Below, one piece after another: positions 25,590-36,210 of a stretch of 41,281 nucleotides of DNA. Position numbers and translations under genes: made by a program. How positions within the stretch are numbered: position 1 is the first letter of the stretch; the number at the start of each line of letters is the position of its first letter. Below the pieces are notes generated by a model that was given only the letters and a program-made list of their open reading frames with translations, was not told the origin of the DNA and ran no database searches. Source of the stretch: Methylovulum sp. (GTDB taxonomy: Bacteria > Pseudomonadota > Gammaproteobacteria > Methylococcales > Methylomonadaceae); the NCBI RefSeq assembly GCF_028687615.1, contig NZ_JAQTZU010000026.1, forward strand, positions 1-41,281, given 5' to 3'.

Positions 25590-26372
25590 ATGATTCAATT
25601 GCTACAGAATTTGGGGAAAAGCACCCGATCCAGTTTTACTAAACTGGGACGGGCGACTTTCTTTCTGCTACAAACCCTGTCAGGTATTTTAAGTGTCTTG
25701 TTGAGACCGCGTTTATTGCTGAACCAACTGTATTCGGTGGGAGTGCTCTCGTTTCTGATCATTACCGTATCCGGCTTGTTTGTCGGCATGGTATTGGGCT
25801 TGCAAGGCTATTACACGCTGTCTGATTTTGGTGCGGAAGCGACCTTGGGCGTGATGGTCTCGGCTTCTTTGGTGCGCGAGTTAGGGCCGGTGGTTTCCGC
25901 CCTATTGTTTGCGGGTAGGGCCGGGTCGGCGTTGACCGCTGAAATCGGCTTGATGAAAGCCACCGAGCAGTTGTCAGGCATGGAAATGATGGCGGTTGAT
26001 CCGGTCAGGCGCATCATTTCCCCGCGTTTTTTGGCAGGGTGTTTGTCCATGCCATTATTGGCGGCGATATTCAGTGCCGTCGGCATTGTCGGCGGGCAAT
26101 TGATCGGCTCCGGCTTGTTGGGTGTCGATGAAGGTGCTTACTGGTCACAAATGCAGGCCAGTATTGATTTTCAGGATGACATTCTTAATGGTGTCTTCAA
26201 AAGTTTTGTGTTTGGCTGGGTGACCTCATGGATTGCCTTGTTTGAAGGTTACGACGCCATCCCCACGTCGGAGGGGGTCAGCCGCGCTACAACACGTACC
26301 GTGGTCAATTCTGCATTCAGTATTTTAGGCCTTGATTTTATTCTTACCGCTCTCATGTTTGGAGACAATTAA
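25590..26372 (+). CDS. mlaE: Phospholipid-transport ABC permease MlaE
   Basis: MlaE is the inner-membrane permease of the Mla system, which keeps the outer-membrane lipid asymmetry. The 260-residue protein has five to six hydrophobic helices; the family core LVRELGPVVSALLFAGRAGSALTAEIG (quoted in part: RELGPVVSALLFAGRAG) is intact. It needs an MlaF ATPase, which is not encoded next to it. mlaD follows after one base. Confidence 0.92.
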   Translation: MIQLLQNLGKSTRSSFTKLGRATFFLLQTLSGILSVLLRPRLLLNQLYSVGVLSFLIITVSGLFVGMVLGLQGYYTLSDFGAEATLGVMVSASLVRELGPVVSALLFAGRAGSALTAEIGLMKATEQLSGMEMMAVDPVRRIISPRFLAGCLSMPLLAAIFSAVGIVGGQLIGSGLLGVDEGAYWSQMQASIDFQDDILNGVFKSFVFGWVTSWIALFEGYDAIPTSEGVSRATTRTVVNSAFSILGLDFILTALMFGDN

Positions 26373-26373
26373 C

Positions 26374-26844
26374 ATGCAGCACACTAGCACTCAGGATACC
26401 CTTGTTGGACTGTTTGTCGCAGCAGGGATTGCCGGACTGTTTTTTCTGAGCTTTCAAGTCAGTAACTTAAGTTCTTTTACTCAACAAGACACATACACGT
26501 TGACCGCCCGTTTTGAAAATTCCGGCGGATTAAAAGTCAAATCGCCCGTGTCGGCGGCAGGCGTTAAAATCGGCCAGGTCAGCGGCATTAGTTTTGATCC
26601 GAAAACCTACCAGTCCGTGGTTGTCATGAAAATTGACTCGCAGTACAACACCTTGCCCGATGACACGACGGCCAGCGTCTTTACCGCCGGATTGTTGGGC
26701 GAGCAATACGTCAGCCTGGAGCCGGGCGGTTCAGATGCTTTCCTGAAAGATAATGGCAGCATTGATATTACCCAGCCCGCCATCATCCTTGAAAAAGCCA
26801 TTGGACAATTCCTGTTCAAATCGGCATCGGAAGAAAAAAAGTGA
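26374..26844 (+). CDS. mlaD: Outer-membrane lipid asymmetry protein MlaD (MCE domain)
   Basis: MlaD is an inner-membrane anchored periplasmic lipid-binding hexamer subunit. The 156 residues give an N-terminal anchor (about 8-28: LVGLFVAAGIAGLFFLSF) and one MCE domain with FENSGGLKVKSPVSAAGVKIG and AGLLGEQYVSLEPGG. The frame runs further upstream to 26332, but GGAGA eight bases before the ATG at 26374 decides the start. It overlaps the STAS gene by 4 bp. An mlaC gene, usually next, is missing. Confidence 0.92.
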   Translation: MQHTSTQDTLVGLFVAAGIAGLFFLSFQVSNLSSFTQQDTYTLTARFENSGGLKVKSPVSAAGVKIGQVSGISFDPKTYQSVVVMKIDSQYNTLPDDTTASVFTAGLLGEQYVSLEPGGSDAFLKDNGSIDITQPAIILEKAIGQFLFKSASEEKK

Positions 26845-27155
26845 GTTGCCTGCAAATTATTGATGAAGGCGGCGGACGTTTTGCGGTCAACGGTGACCTG
26901 ACCTTCATAACCATTGCCAAAGACACGGTCAAGTCGCTGACATTTTTAGCTTCGGCAAAAAACATCACCATTGACTTAAGCCGCGTCACCAATACTGACA
27001 GTGCCGGACTTGCGCTGATGATAGAGTGCATTAAACAGGCGCGTAGCAATAAGACAGCGCTTAAGTTTTGTAATATCCCTAAGCAGTTGCTGAATCTTGC
27101 CAAGATCAGCGGTCTCGACGAACCCCCTTATTTTACTAGCCAGCTTGAAAACTGA
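26841..27155 (+). CDS. mlaB: STAS-domain protein MlaB-like
   Basis: This 104-residue STAS-fold protein is the regulatory subunit expected to bind the MlaF ATPase. The STAS signature is visible: IDLSRVTNTDSAGLALMIE, with the conserved D(T/S)S-type loop. The start is a GTG that overlaps the mlaD stop (GTGA). It directly follows mlaD, so the periplasmic MlaC gene is absent here. Confidence 0.82.
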   Translation: MSCLQIIDEGGGRFAVNGDLTFITIAKDTVKSLTFLASAKNITIDLSRVTNTDSAGLALMIECIKQARSNKTALKFCNIPKQLLNLAKISGLDEPPYFTSQLEN

Positions 27156-27198
27156 TTCAGCTTGCTTACAATTTATTTTTTATAAATCAATAATATAA

Positions 27199-28473
<1,275 letters not shown>

Positions 28474-28483
28474 AGGTTGTACT

Positions 28484-29110
28484 ATGTTGACGATAGCTGT
28501 ATCCAAAGGCCGCATTTACGAAGAAGCCCTGCCGTTCTTGGCGGAAGCGGGCATCGTGCCGACCGACGACCCCGACAAATGCCGCAAGCTTATCCTGCAA
28601 ACCACGCGCCCCGATGTGCAACTGGTCATCATCCGCGCCACCGACGTGCCGACGTTCGTCGAATACGGCGCGGCGGATTTAGGGATTGCCGGAAAAGACG
28701 TGCTGCTTGAACACGGCACGGAAGCTTTGTACGAGCCGCTGGATTTGAACATCGCCCGTTGCCGATTGATGACCGCCGCCCACAAAGACGCGCCGCCCAT
28801 CACCGGACGCGTGCGTGTCGCCACCAAATACGTCAAAACCGCACAACGCTATTTCGCCAGCCTGGGCATACAAGCGGAAATCATCAAACTCTACGGCTCC
28901 ATGGAGCTTGCCCCATTAGTAGGCTTGGCCGATTGCATCGTCGATTTGGTCGATACCGGCAACACCTTAAAAGCCAATGATCTGGAACCACGCGAATTGA
29001 TCATGAACATCAGCTCCCGCTTGGTGGTCAACAAAGCCGCGATGAAAATGAAGAACGCCGCCATTGCCGAGTTGTTGGCGCAGTTTGAGCAGACATTGGC
29101 GAAACGATAA
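28484..29110 (+). CDS. hisG: ATP phosphoribosyltransferase, short form
   Basis: HisG performs the first step of histidine synthesis, ATP plus PRPP to phosphoribosyl-ATP. The 208 residues ([47 protein letters not shown] as the PRPP-binding loop) represent the short form, which lacks the regulatory C-terminal domain and depends on HisZ; no hisZ is in this window. The usual next gene, hisD, is separated by 2.6 kb of foreign-looking DNA. Confidence 0.94.
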   Translation: MLTIAVSKGRIYEEALPFLAEAGIVPTDDPDKCRKLILQTTRPDVQLVIIRATDVPTFVEYGAADLGIAGKDVLLEHGTEALYEPLDLNIARCRLMTAAHKDAPPITGRVRVATKYVKTAQRYFASLGIQAEIIKLYGSMELAPLVGLADCIVDLVDTGNTLKANDLEPRELIMNISSRLVVNKAAMKMKNAAIAELLAQFEQTLAKR

Positions 29111-29135
29111 CACATTGATATGGGGGTAAGCTGTT

Positions 29136-29363
29136 ATGGTAACTATAGAGCTTGAAGATGAAACAGCATTGGTACTTAACAAGCTAGCGAGCCATGAACA
29201 TCTTCAACCTGAACAATTGATTAAGAAACTACTGAACAGCTACGCCGCATCAAGTAAAAAATCCGAGCTGTTAATTGATATTGTGAATGAATTGCCCGAT
29301 TTGCCATCATTTAAAAATGATCCTTTAGCCATTCAAAACGATATGCGTAATGAGTGGAATTAA
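29136..29363 (+). CDS. VapB-like antitoxin
   Basis: This 75-residue acidic protein has an N-terminal MVTIELEDETALVLNKLA, then LQPEQLIKKLLNSYA, resembling a small DNA-binding dimerisation domain, and a tail with WN at the end that could block the toxin. It overlaps the PIN toxin gene by 14 bp. GGGGGTAAG precedes the ATG. Assignment rests mainly on the partner gene. Confidence 0.65.
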   Translation: MVTIELEDETALVLNKLASHEHLQPEQLIKKLLNSYAASSKKSELLIDIVNELPDLPSFKNDPLAIQNDMRNEWN

Positions 29364-29721
29364 ATACTTGCTCGATACCAATATCATTATCGGCATGTAT
29401 CAAAGATCGTCTGCGGTATTGGCACTTTTGGCAGATAAAAACATAAGCATTAACGAATGCGCCTACTGTTCCATCACAAAAATGGAATTGTTAAGTTTTT
29501 CTACTATTACGGAATCAGAAACAGTGGCTATTAATAGCTTATTGGATCGAATGGCATATTTAAGCATCGATGACAAAATCGAAGAACTCGCTATCAAGTT
29601 TAGGCGCACCCATAAAACCAAATTGCCTGATTCAATTATTGCAGCCAGCGCACAAGCCTATCATATTGAATTACTTACACTCGATAAAAAGTTGGCGGCT
29701 AAAGTCAATCTGATTGAATGA
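29350..29721 (+). CDS. vapC: VapC-like PIN-domain toxin
   Basis: This 123-residue PIN ribonuclease starts YLLDTNIIIGMYQ (Asp near 9), with a conserved Glu in ITKMELLSF, KLPDSIIAASA as the C-terminal Asp block and LLTLDKKLAA. The layout is that of VapC toxins, which cut tRNA or rRNA. It is immediately downstream of the antitoxin, with overlap. The module is the first part of the insert between hisG and hisD. Confidence 0.83.
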   Translation: MSGIKYLLDTNIIIGMYQRSSAVLALLADKNISINECAYCSITKMELLSFSTITESETVAINSLLDRMAYLSIDDKIEELAIKFRRTHKTKLPDSIIAASAQAYHIELLTLDKKLAAKVNLIE

Positions 29722-29805
29722 TAAAGAACCACCTAATCGACAGATTCGGAATACCCTTGGAAAATCGAAGATTTACTATAAATCAACCTAAAAACTAAGC
29801 GCATC

Positions 29806-31167
29806 ATGGAAAAATTAGTCATCGACAACTTTCTTGCCATTGAACATGCGGAAATTGAGATTAAGAAAATCAATCTCTTCATCGGCCCGCAAGCGCAAGG
29901 GAAGAGTTTGATTTCTAAGTTGATTTATTTTTTTAAGGAATATCCGCAGACGTTGATTGAAGCGGTCTATCGTGGCATGACTACCAAGGAAGGTTGCGAT
30001 AAACTGGCTTTAACTAAATTCAAAAAGATTTTTCCTGAATATACTTGGGAAAATCAAAAGTTTATTGTTTCTTACTCAAACAAATATTATTCGGTCTCAA
30101 TTGCTAATCGCTTGGTAGATAATCAAAATGAATCTTCATCCCAACTTCTTTTGGAATTAAACAGCAATTTTATTATCCGTGATGTTTTTTTTCATTTAAA
30201 AGATGCTCGAGATCAAGACCCCTATTTAGATGGTCGATTTGATATAAAAAAAGCCATTCACAACCCATTATTTTTTAAAGGAAAAAATAGAAATTTAAAT
30301 ATACTGTTGGCTGAGTCATTTTCATTCTTGGAAGCAGTTTTAATTGATATTTTATTTGAAAATAATCCAAAACCTTATTTAGAAAGAGTTTTTTACATTC
30401 CGGCTGGCCGCTCTTTTTTCGCCAATTTGGACAAGAGTATTTTTTCTTATCTCAGTTCAGAAATAAAAATAGATTATTTTTTAACTCGGTTTGGAAAACA
30501 TTATGAACAAGCAAGACAATATATAGAAAAATGGCCTCACAAAGAACGGACAAGCTCTGCCATTAAGAAAATTATTGGTGGTGATTTTGCATTTGAGGAA
30601 GGCAAAGATTGGATTATCAATGAAAAAGGTAAAATCGATATTGCCGATGCCTCATCTGGACAGCAAGAAGCTTTGCCGTTGGTAGTGCTTTTGTCAACAG
30701 AGCCTTATAGACGAGGTTCTTATATTGCCTGTCATTTTATAATTGAAGAACCTGAAACACATCTGTTCCCTGTATCCCAAAATGAAATGGTTTTACTGGT
30801 TGCTAATGCTTACAATTATTTGAAGGAACTAAGTGGAAAAGAAAATCTTGTCATCAATGGCTTCAATTCCTTTACGATAGCCACTCACAGCCCCTACATC
30901 CTGACCGCCTTCAACAACCTCATCCAAGCGGGTAATGTCGCAGCATCAAAAAACTACCAAGATTTGGACGCGCTCCGCGAAGTCGTCCCGGAATCTGAAT
31001 GGGTGGATTTTAACGATGTGACGGCTTATGTTGTCAATAACGGCACGGTAAAATCCATCCTTAACCAAGAATTGAAATTGATTGATGCCAATATGATTGA
31101 TGAGGTCTCAGAGCATTTTGCCTACCTATTTGAAAAATTAACTTTCATGGAAGATATTGATGGATGA
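29806..31167 (+). CDS. AAA/ABC-type ATPase (OLD/AAA_15-like), candidate defence protein
   Basis: The 453-residue ATPase of the OLD/RecF-like group begins KLVIDNFLAIEHAEIEIKKI, followed by the Walker A GPQAQGKS (27-34), an ABC-like signature DASSGQQEALP near 280, Walker B FIIEEPETHLFP near 310 and the switch His in IATHSPYIL near 360. There is no TOPRIM domain after the ATPase, unlike full OLD nucleases. The gene is AT-rich with many AAA, ATT and TTT codons, unlike murA and hisD on both sides. It overlaps the next gene by 8 bp, and I infer a two-protein system. Confidence 0.8.
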   Translation: MEKLVIDNFLAIEHAEIEIKKINLFIGPQAQGKSLISKLIYFFKEYPQTLIEAVYRGMTTKEGCDKLALTKFKKIFPEYTWENQKFIVSYSNKYYSVSIANRLVDNQNESSSQLLLELNSNFIIRDVFFHLKDARDQDPYLDGRFDIKKAIHNPLFFKGKNRNLNILLAESFSFLEAVLIDILFENNPKPYLERVFYIPAGRSFFANLDKSIFSYLSSEIKIDYFLTRFGKHYEQARQYIEKWPHKERTSSAIKKIIGGDFAFEEGKDWIINEKGKIDIADASSGQQEALPLVVLLSTEPYRRGSYIACHFIIEEPETHLFPVSQNEMVLLVANAYNYLKELSGKENLVINGFNSFTIATHSPYILTAFNNLIQAGNVAASKNYQDLDALREVVPESEWVDFNDVTAYVVNNGTVKSILNQELKLIDANMIDEVSEHFAYLFEKLTFMEDIDG

Positions 31168-31660
31168 CCCATGTGAAATAGTGGGGCATACAAAAATTGT
31201 ATTTAAAGATGAAGAACATCGTGAATGCAAATCCCAATTTATTATGGAAAATGAAGGGAAACGCGAAATTAGAAAATGCAAAATTGACGGTAAAAATAGT
31301 ATTTTTGAAAACGATGTTCTTGCAAATGGTGTCCTTTTCAAAAAATGCGATTGGCTTGCGATTGATGTGGAAACAAAACTTGAAATCTATATTGAGTTGA
31401 AAAGTACCTACGATGTTAAAGCTGGTGTAAATCAAATAAAAAACACTATCGATAAGTTGTCGGAAAAAAAGGAATTGCAAGAACTGCGGGATAATAAAAG
31501 CAAGTTTTTGAAAATTGGGTACATCATACATTCGTCAAGGATTCCGAAATTGGAAGTAAAACATCAAACTCTAATCGAAGAAGCTAAACGTACTCACAGA
31601 TTAAAGTTGCGGTTTAGAAAAACGCCACACACAGAAGAAATAACAGATGTAATCAAATAA
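31160..31660 (+). CDS. Candidate PD-(D/E)XK nuclease-like partner of the ATPase
   Basis: The 166-residue protein has a CDWLAID strand followed by IYIELKST, a spacing of Asp and ExK that fits a PD-(D/E)XK nuclease core (Asp of CDW; Glu and Lys of ELK), with an upstream Glu-rich helix and a downstream helix AGVNQIKNTIDKL. No other domain is recognised. The ATG at 31160 is used; the TTG one codon before is less likely. It overlaps the ATPase stop by 8 bp, so both are made together. The nuclease assignment is inferred from the motif only. Confidence 0.6.
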   Translation: MDDPCEIVGHTKIVFKDEEHRECKSQFIMENEGKREIRKCKIDGKNSIFENDVLANGVLFKKCDWLAIDVETKLEIYIELKSTYDVKAGVNQIKNTIDKLSEKKELQELRDNKSKFLKIGYIIHSSRIPKLEVKHQTLIEEAKRTHRLKLRFRKTPHTEEITDVIK

Positions 31661-31724
31661 ATGCTCCGGCTCTCGGATCGCTAAATGTTTTCACTTATTA
31701 AAAGCCCTGTTTAAATAATTTTGT

Positions 31725-33041
31725 ATGCCTATCACCATCAAAAAACTCACCACCCAATCCCCAGACTTCAACCAACAACTAAACCAACTGTTAGCCTGGG
31801 ACGAAACCGATGACTTGGACATCCAACAACGGGTCTTAGCCATCCTCGCCGATGTCCGCAAAAATGGTGATGAAGCCGTCATCAACTACACCAACCGCTT
31901 CGACCACCGCAGCATCAGCAATGCCAACGAATTGGAATTGTCCAAAACCGCATTGAAAGCCGCGTGGGAGAACCTGCCCGCCGCGCAATCCGAAGCGTTG
32001 CAAACCGCCGCCGGGCGTATCCGCGCCTATGCCGAGCATCAAAAAATGCAATCGTGGCAATATGAAGAAGCGGACGGTACGGTGCTGGGGCAAAAAATCA
32101 CGCCGTTGGACAGCGTAGGTTTATATGTGCCGGGTGGTAAGGCGGCTTACCCGTCTTCCGTGTTGATGAACGCGATTCCTGCCAAAGTCGCGGGCGTGGC
32201 GGATTTGATTATGGTGGTGCCTACACCGAATGGCGAGACCAACGGATTGGTCTTGGCGGCGGCCTATATCGCTGGCGTAGACCGTGTGTTCAGCATCGGC
32301 GGCGCACAAGCGGTGGCGGCCTTGGCGTATGGCACGGCGACCATCCCGAAAGTCGCCAAAATCGTCGGCCCTGGTAATATTTATGTCGCCACGGCGAAAA
32401 AACTGGTGTTCGGGCAAGTCGGCATCGACATGATTGCCGGGCCTTCAGAAATTTTGGTGATTTGCGACGGCAAGACCAACCCGGATTGGATTGCGATGGA
32501 TTTGTTTTCGCAAGCCGAGCATGACGAAAACGCCCAGTCGATTTTATTGAGTGACGACGCGGATTTTCTTGCCGCCGTCGAAACCAGCATCAACAAATTG
32601 CTGCCAACGATGGAACGCGCCGACATTATCCGCGTTTCGTTAAGTACACGCGGGGCATTGATAAAAGTCCAAAACCTTGATGAAGCGGTGGAGGTCGCCA
32701 ACCTCATCGCACCGGAACATTTGGAATTGTCGGTGGCAAACCCTGAAAGCCTGTGCGAAAAAATCCGCCACGCCGGGGCGATTTTCATGGGCCGTTACAC
32801 CGCCGAAGCCTTGGGCGATTATTGCGCCGGCCCCAACCATGTTTTGCCGACCTCCAGCACCGCACGTTTTTCGTCACCGCTGGGTGTGTATGATTTCCAA
32901 AAACGCACCAGCCTGATTAACTGCTCGGAATCCGGCGCGGACAAACTGGGCAAAATCGCTTCGGTGTTGGCGCGGGGTGAGAGCCTGACCGCCCATGCCC
33001 GCTCGGCGGAATATCGCATTAAGGCAAGCCGCAAACAATAA
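31725..33041 (+). CDS. hisD: Histidinol dehydrogenase
   Basis: HisD performs the last two oxidations of histidine synthesis, histidinol to histidine with NAD+ and zinc. The 438-residue sequence shows [29 protein letters not shown] and [12 protein letters not shown], then the zinc and catalytic residues in GPNHVLPT. The length is normal. Codon use (many GCC, GGC) matches murA-hisG and contrasts with the insert before it. Confidence 0.95.
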   Translation: MPITIKKLTTQSPDFNQQLNQLLAWDETDDLDIQQRVLAILADVRKNGDEAVINYTNRFDHRSISNANELELSKTALKAAWENLPAAQSEALQTAAGRIRAYAEHQKMQSWQYEEADGTVLGQKITPLDSVGLYVPGGKAAYPSSVLMNAIPAKVAGVADLIMVVPTPNGETNGLVLAAAYIAGVDRVFSIGGAQAVAALAYGTATIPKVAKIVGPGNIYVATAKKLVFGQVGIDMIAGPSEILVICDGKTNPDWIAMDLFSQAEHDENAQSILLSDDADFLAAVETSINKLLPTMERADIIRVSLSTRGALIKVQNLDEAVEVANLIAPEHLELSVANPESLCEKIRHAGAIFMGRYTAEALGDYCAGPNHVLPTSSTARFSSPLGVYDFQKRTSLINCSESGADKLGKIASVLARGESLTAHARSAEYRIKASRKQ

Positions 33042-33074
33042 ACCGCCACAGATTCGCAACAACTGATTAATCAT

Positions 33075-33166
33075 TTGTCCACGAAATACACTAAAAGCAC
33101 GAAAAACATCACAAATTGATATGTTTTCTTGATTTTTTCGTGTTTTTCGTGTTTTTCGTGGACAAT
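33075..33166. repeat. Inverted repeat with tandem TTTTTCGTG units after hisD
   Basis: TTGTCCACGAAA at 33075-33086 is exactly inverted at 33155-33166, and the right arm holds three tandem copies of TTTTTCGTG (33133-33160). The left arm carries degenerate counterparts (CACGAAAAA). It can form a long hairpin and probably terminates the his transcript or is a dispersed repeat. Confidence 0.6.
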
Positions 33167-33270
33167 GTTTTTTCTTTTTGCCTAAATAAACCATAACCGA
33201 CACCCGCCATCGAAAATCGCTTGCATTTACGATGATGGGCGTTACCCTGTTTAGGGCCTGTGCCAACCTC

Positions 33271-33314
33271 AAAACCACGCCGGACACGCATACGATAGTG
33301 GCCTGCGTGGTTTT
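33271..33314. other. Hairpin before pmbA
   Basis: AAAACCACGC (33271-33280) and GCGTGGTTTT (33305-33314) are perfect inverted arms around 24 bases, about 35 bp before the pmbA start. The T run at its right end makes it a possible terminator or leader structure. Apart from this and the preceding repeat, the 33042-33348 gap shows nothing. Confidence 0.5.
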
Positions 33315-33348
33315 ATGCTTTTAGCCTAACGCCAAAAAAGGACAACCT

Positions 33349-34680
33349 GTGCAACCACAAGAACAAATCAACGAACTAAAAAATATCGTCCAAAACCTGC
33401 TGGACGAAGCCGCTCGCCAAGGCGCTGCGGCCGCCGAAGCGGGCTTGAGCCAAGAAAACGGTTTGTCAATTTCCGTGCGCCTGGGCGAGGTCGAAACCAT
33501 CGAACACCATTGCGACCAAGGCTTGGGCATCACCGTGTATTTCGGGCAACGCAAAGGCTCGGCCAGCACCAACGACTTGTCGCCCGAAGCGATTAAAGAG
33601 ACCGTCAGCGCGGCATGTAGCATCGCCCGTTACACCAGCGAAGACGAATTCGCCGGTTTGCCAGATAACGCTCTGTTGCAAACTGAATTCCCCGATTTGG
33701 ATTTATACCATCCGTGGCAAGTCAGTGCCGGGCAAGCGATTGCCTTGGCGATTGAGTGCGAAGACGCGGCGCGGGGCTACCATGCTGAAATCAGCAATTC
33801 CGAAGGCGCGTCGGTCAACACCCACCAAGGCATCCGCGTCTTAGGCAACACGCTGGGCTTTTTGCAAGGCTATGCGTCCACCCGCCATTCCTTGAGCTGT
33901 TCGGTGCTGGCGCAACGCGGCGACAGTATGCAGCGCGATTATTGGTACACCGTCGCCAGAAATGCGGAGTTGTTGGAGCCGGCGGTCAGTGTCGGTATCA
34001 AAGCGGGCGAGCGCACTGTACGACGCTTGGGCGCACGGTCATTAAGCACCCGCCAATGTCGGGTGTTGTACAGCGCGGAAATCGCCAGCAGTTTGTTAGG
34101 TTCATTTATCGGCGCCATCAGTGGCGGCAATTTATACCGCAAATCTTCGTTTTTGCTGGATGCATTGGGTACGCAAATCTTCCCTGACTTTGTCCATATC
34201 CACGAACAGCCTTACCTGCTAGGCGCATTAGGCAGCGCAGCTTATGACGGCGAAGGCGTGGCGACTAAAGCCCGCGATTTAGTTAGTGGCGGTGTGTTGC
34301 AAGGCTATGTGTTGGGCACTTATTCGGCGCGGAAACTGGGCTTGCAAAGCACCGGCAATTCCGGCGGCGTACACAACCTGACCATCACTCCCGGCGAACA
34401 GGATTTTGCCGCGATGCTCAAACAACTGGACACAGGCTTGCTGGTCACGGAATTGATGGGGCAGGGCGTGAACATGGTCACGGGCGATTATTCACGCGGC
34501 GCGGCGGGTTTTTGGGTGGAAAACGGCGTGATCCAATATCCGGTCGAAGAAATCACCATCGCGGGAAATTTGAAAGACATGTTCAAGCAGATTGTCGCCA
34601 TCGGCAATGATGTCGATTATCGCGGCAACATCCGTACCGGGTCGATCTTGCTTGAGAAAATGTCGGTGGCCGGGGAATAA
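33349..34680 (+). CDS. pmbA: Metalloprotease subunit PmbA (TldE)
   Basis: PmbA pairs with TldD in a Zn protease that processes peptides such as microcins and degrades antitoxins like CcdA. The 443-residue protein has the PmbA/TldD fold: GLSISVRLGEVETIEHHCDQGL (in part: SVRLGEVETIE), GITVYFGQRKGSAST, and the C-terminal GNSGGVHNLTITPG and GNDVDYRGNIRTGSILLEKMSVAG (in part). The start is GTG at 33349, supported by AGGA six bases upstream. tldD is not in the window. Confidence 0.92.
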   Translation: MQPQEQINELKNIVQNLLDEAARQGAAAAEAGLSQENGLSISVRLGEVETIEHHCDQGLGITVYFGQRKGSASTNDLSPEAIKETVSAACSIARYTSEDEFAGLPDNALLQTEFPDLDLYHPWQVSAGQAIALAIECEDAARGYHAEISNSEGASVNTHQGIRVLGNTLGFLQGYASTRHSLSCSVLAQRGDSMQRDYWYTVARNAELLEPAVSVGIKAGERTVRRLGARSLSTRQCRVLYSAEIASSLLGSFIGAISGGNLYRKSSFLLDALGTQIFPDFVHIHEQPYLLGALGSAAYDGEGVATKARDLVSGGVLQGYVLGTYSARKLGLQSTGNSGGVHNLTITPGEQDFAAMLKQLDTGLLVTELMGQGVNMVTGDYSRGAAGFWVENGVIQYPVEEITIAGNLKDMFKQIVAIGNDVDYRGNIRTGSILLEKMSVAGE

Positions 34681-34710
34681 TTTTAGGGCATTTTTAACTA
34701 GGGGACAGCC

Positions 34711-35295
34711 ATGTCAGCAAATTTACAAATCAAGACTTTTTGGATGAGTGAAGACGAATACCTGGAAGGTGAGTTAATCAGCGAAACCAAGCATGAGTAC
34801 ATAGACGGTGAAGTGTTCGCAATGGCGGGCGCAAGCCGTAACCATGAACGCATCGCCGGGAATATTTATCGGCATTTGGGCAACCATTTGCAAGGCAAAC
34901 CCTGCGAACCATTCAGCTCCGACCTGAAAGTCAAAGTTGGCAGCAAGTTTTTCTACCCCGATGCGATGGTGGTTTGTGATGAGCCAAACCCGCACAGCTA
35001 TTACAGCCAATCACCGACGCTGATTGTGGAAGTGTTGTCAAAAAGCTCGCGGCGCATGGACGAAACCACCAAACGCCTGGCCTACCAAAGCATCCCCAGC
35101 TTGCAAGAATATGTGCTGATCGAGCAGGATTTTGTTGATGTTGAAGTCTGCCGCCTTAGCCAGGGCTGGGTTTCCGAGCATTATTTCTGGGGCGATAGCG
35201 TGTGTTTTGAGTCGGTCGGCCTGACGCTGACTGTCGCTGAGATTTATGATCGGGTGGATAATGAAGAGGTGCTGGGGTTGTTGCAGCAAGAATAG
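34711..35295 (+). CDS. Uma2-family (DUF820) PD-(D/E)XK nuclease-like protein
   Basis: The 194-residue protein belongs to the Uma2/DUF820 group, common in cyanobacteria and some gammaproteobacteria. Typical blocks are SETKHEYIDGEVFAMAGAS, LKVKVGSKFFYPDAMVVC and LIVEVLSKSSRRMDETTKRLAYQ, which carry the nuclease-core Asp and ExLS variant. The function is unknown. GGGGAC lies before the ATG. It is downstream of pmbA, 30 bp away, and just before the split gene at 35346. Confidence 0.88.
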   Translation: MSANLQIKTFWMSEDEYLEGELISETKHEYIDGEVFAMAGASRNHERIAGNIYRHLGNHLQGKPCEPFSSDLKVKVGSKFFYPDAMVVCDEPNPHSYYSQSPTLIVEVLSKSSRRMDETTKRLAYQSIPSLQEYVLIEQDFVDVEVCRLSQGWVSEHYFWGDSVCFESVGLTLTVAEIYDRVDNEEVLGLLQQE

Positions 35296-35426
35296 GATTT
35301 GAATCCGCGACAAAGCGTTATCTCTGTTTAAAATAAGGAAAGGCAATGTTTGTATCTCGTTTATAGTGGACCCCGAAATCCAGACAGTAGTTTAAGCCAT
35401 ACTCTGATCCAAAATTGAGACAGAAA

Positions 35427-35726
35427 ATGGGTGAAAGCAAACGCAAGGTATTTACGGGAACCCAAAAAGCCAAGGTTGCCCTAGAAGCGATCAAAGGCAT
35501 GGGGTACACCCGAAGGTGAGTCAATGGAAAAAAGAGCTACTGGAAAATGCCGGCAGCTTGTTTGAAGGTAAACGAGGGCCCAAAGTGGCCGACGCACAGA
35601 GCGGCCCTGACCGGTTATACGCCAAGATTGGGCAGTTGGATATGGAGCTGGATTGGCTTATACCCTCTGTACCCTCTGGGGCATAAAGGGCACAAGAAAA
35701 AAAGTCTGGGCTCAGCCTTTAACTGA
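35427..35726 (+). pseudogene. IS3 orfA remnant
   Basis: MGESKRKVFTGTQKAKVALEAIKG is followed by a deletion and frameshift; the other frame then gives GVHPKVSQWKKELLENAGS and LYAKIGQLDMELDWL, the leucine-zipper tail of OrfA. The expected end is at the TGA 35724-35726. The A7G run at 35697-35704 is the classical -1 slippery site for making OrfAB. An insertion of 34 nt (35660-35693) precedes it. Confidence 0.75.
35660..35693. repeat. Micro-insertion 1 (34 nt) in the IS3 transposase
   Basis: Extra bases between the codons for LDWL and KKK. Contains TACCCTCTG twice in tandem and ends GGGCAC. Taking it out restores the family reading LDWLKKK at the frameshift site. Confidence 0.6.
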
Positions 35727-35899
35727 ACGCCAGAGTTGGATAGAACCCAATGATGCGGTTGCATTATCAACGCAATGCAGGCTTCTTAAGGTCACACGTC
35801 CAGTCGTTTATGAGCAGAACAAGCGTTTGTTGAAAGCGCCGGATCAGGATGAGCTCGTGTTATTGCGCTTGTTGGATGAAGAGTACACGCGACCCCCGT

Positions 35900-35921
35900 C
35901 GCCTAAAGCGCCTACTGTTGG
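35900..35921. repeat. Micro-insertion 2 (22 nt), copy a
   Basis: The extra 22 bases begin CGCCTAAAGCG and hold CGCCTA twice. Removing them restores PPFYGSRRM, the normal IS3 sequence. It is the exact reverse complement of 36211-36232. Confidence 0.75.
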
Positions 35922-36000
35922 TTTATGGTTCACGCCGTATGAAGGAATACCTGAGTGAATGCGGCTATAGCGTCAACCGCAAGCGGGTGCAGAAACTCAT

Positions 36001-36017
36001 ACCCTCAGGGCACAAGT
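36001..36017. repeat. Micro-insertion 3 (17 nt)
   Basis: The extra bases ACCCTCAGGGCACAAGT interrupt KL-MQKLGL. They share ACCCTC and AGGGCACAAG with the region of micro-insertion 1. Confidence 0.6.
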
Positions 36018-36210
36018 GCAAAAACTGGGCTTGGTCGGCATGTCCCCCGGCCCGAATACCCGCAAACCGCATCCGCAGCACAAGGTTTACCCCTACCTGC
36101 CGGCGTTGAGATTACCCGGCCCAATCAGGTCTGGAGCACTGGCATCACTTATATCCGGCTGCCGCGCGGATTTGTTTATCTGGCCGCGATCATCGACTGG
36201 TACAGCCGCA

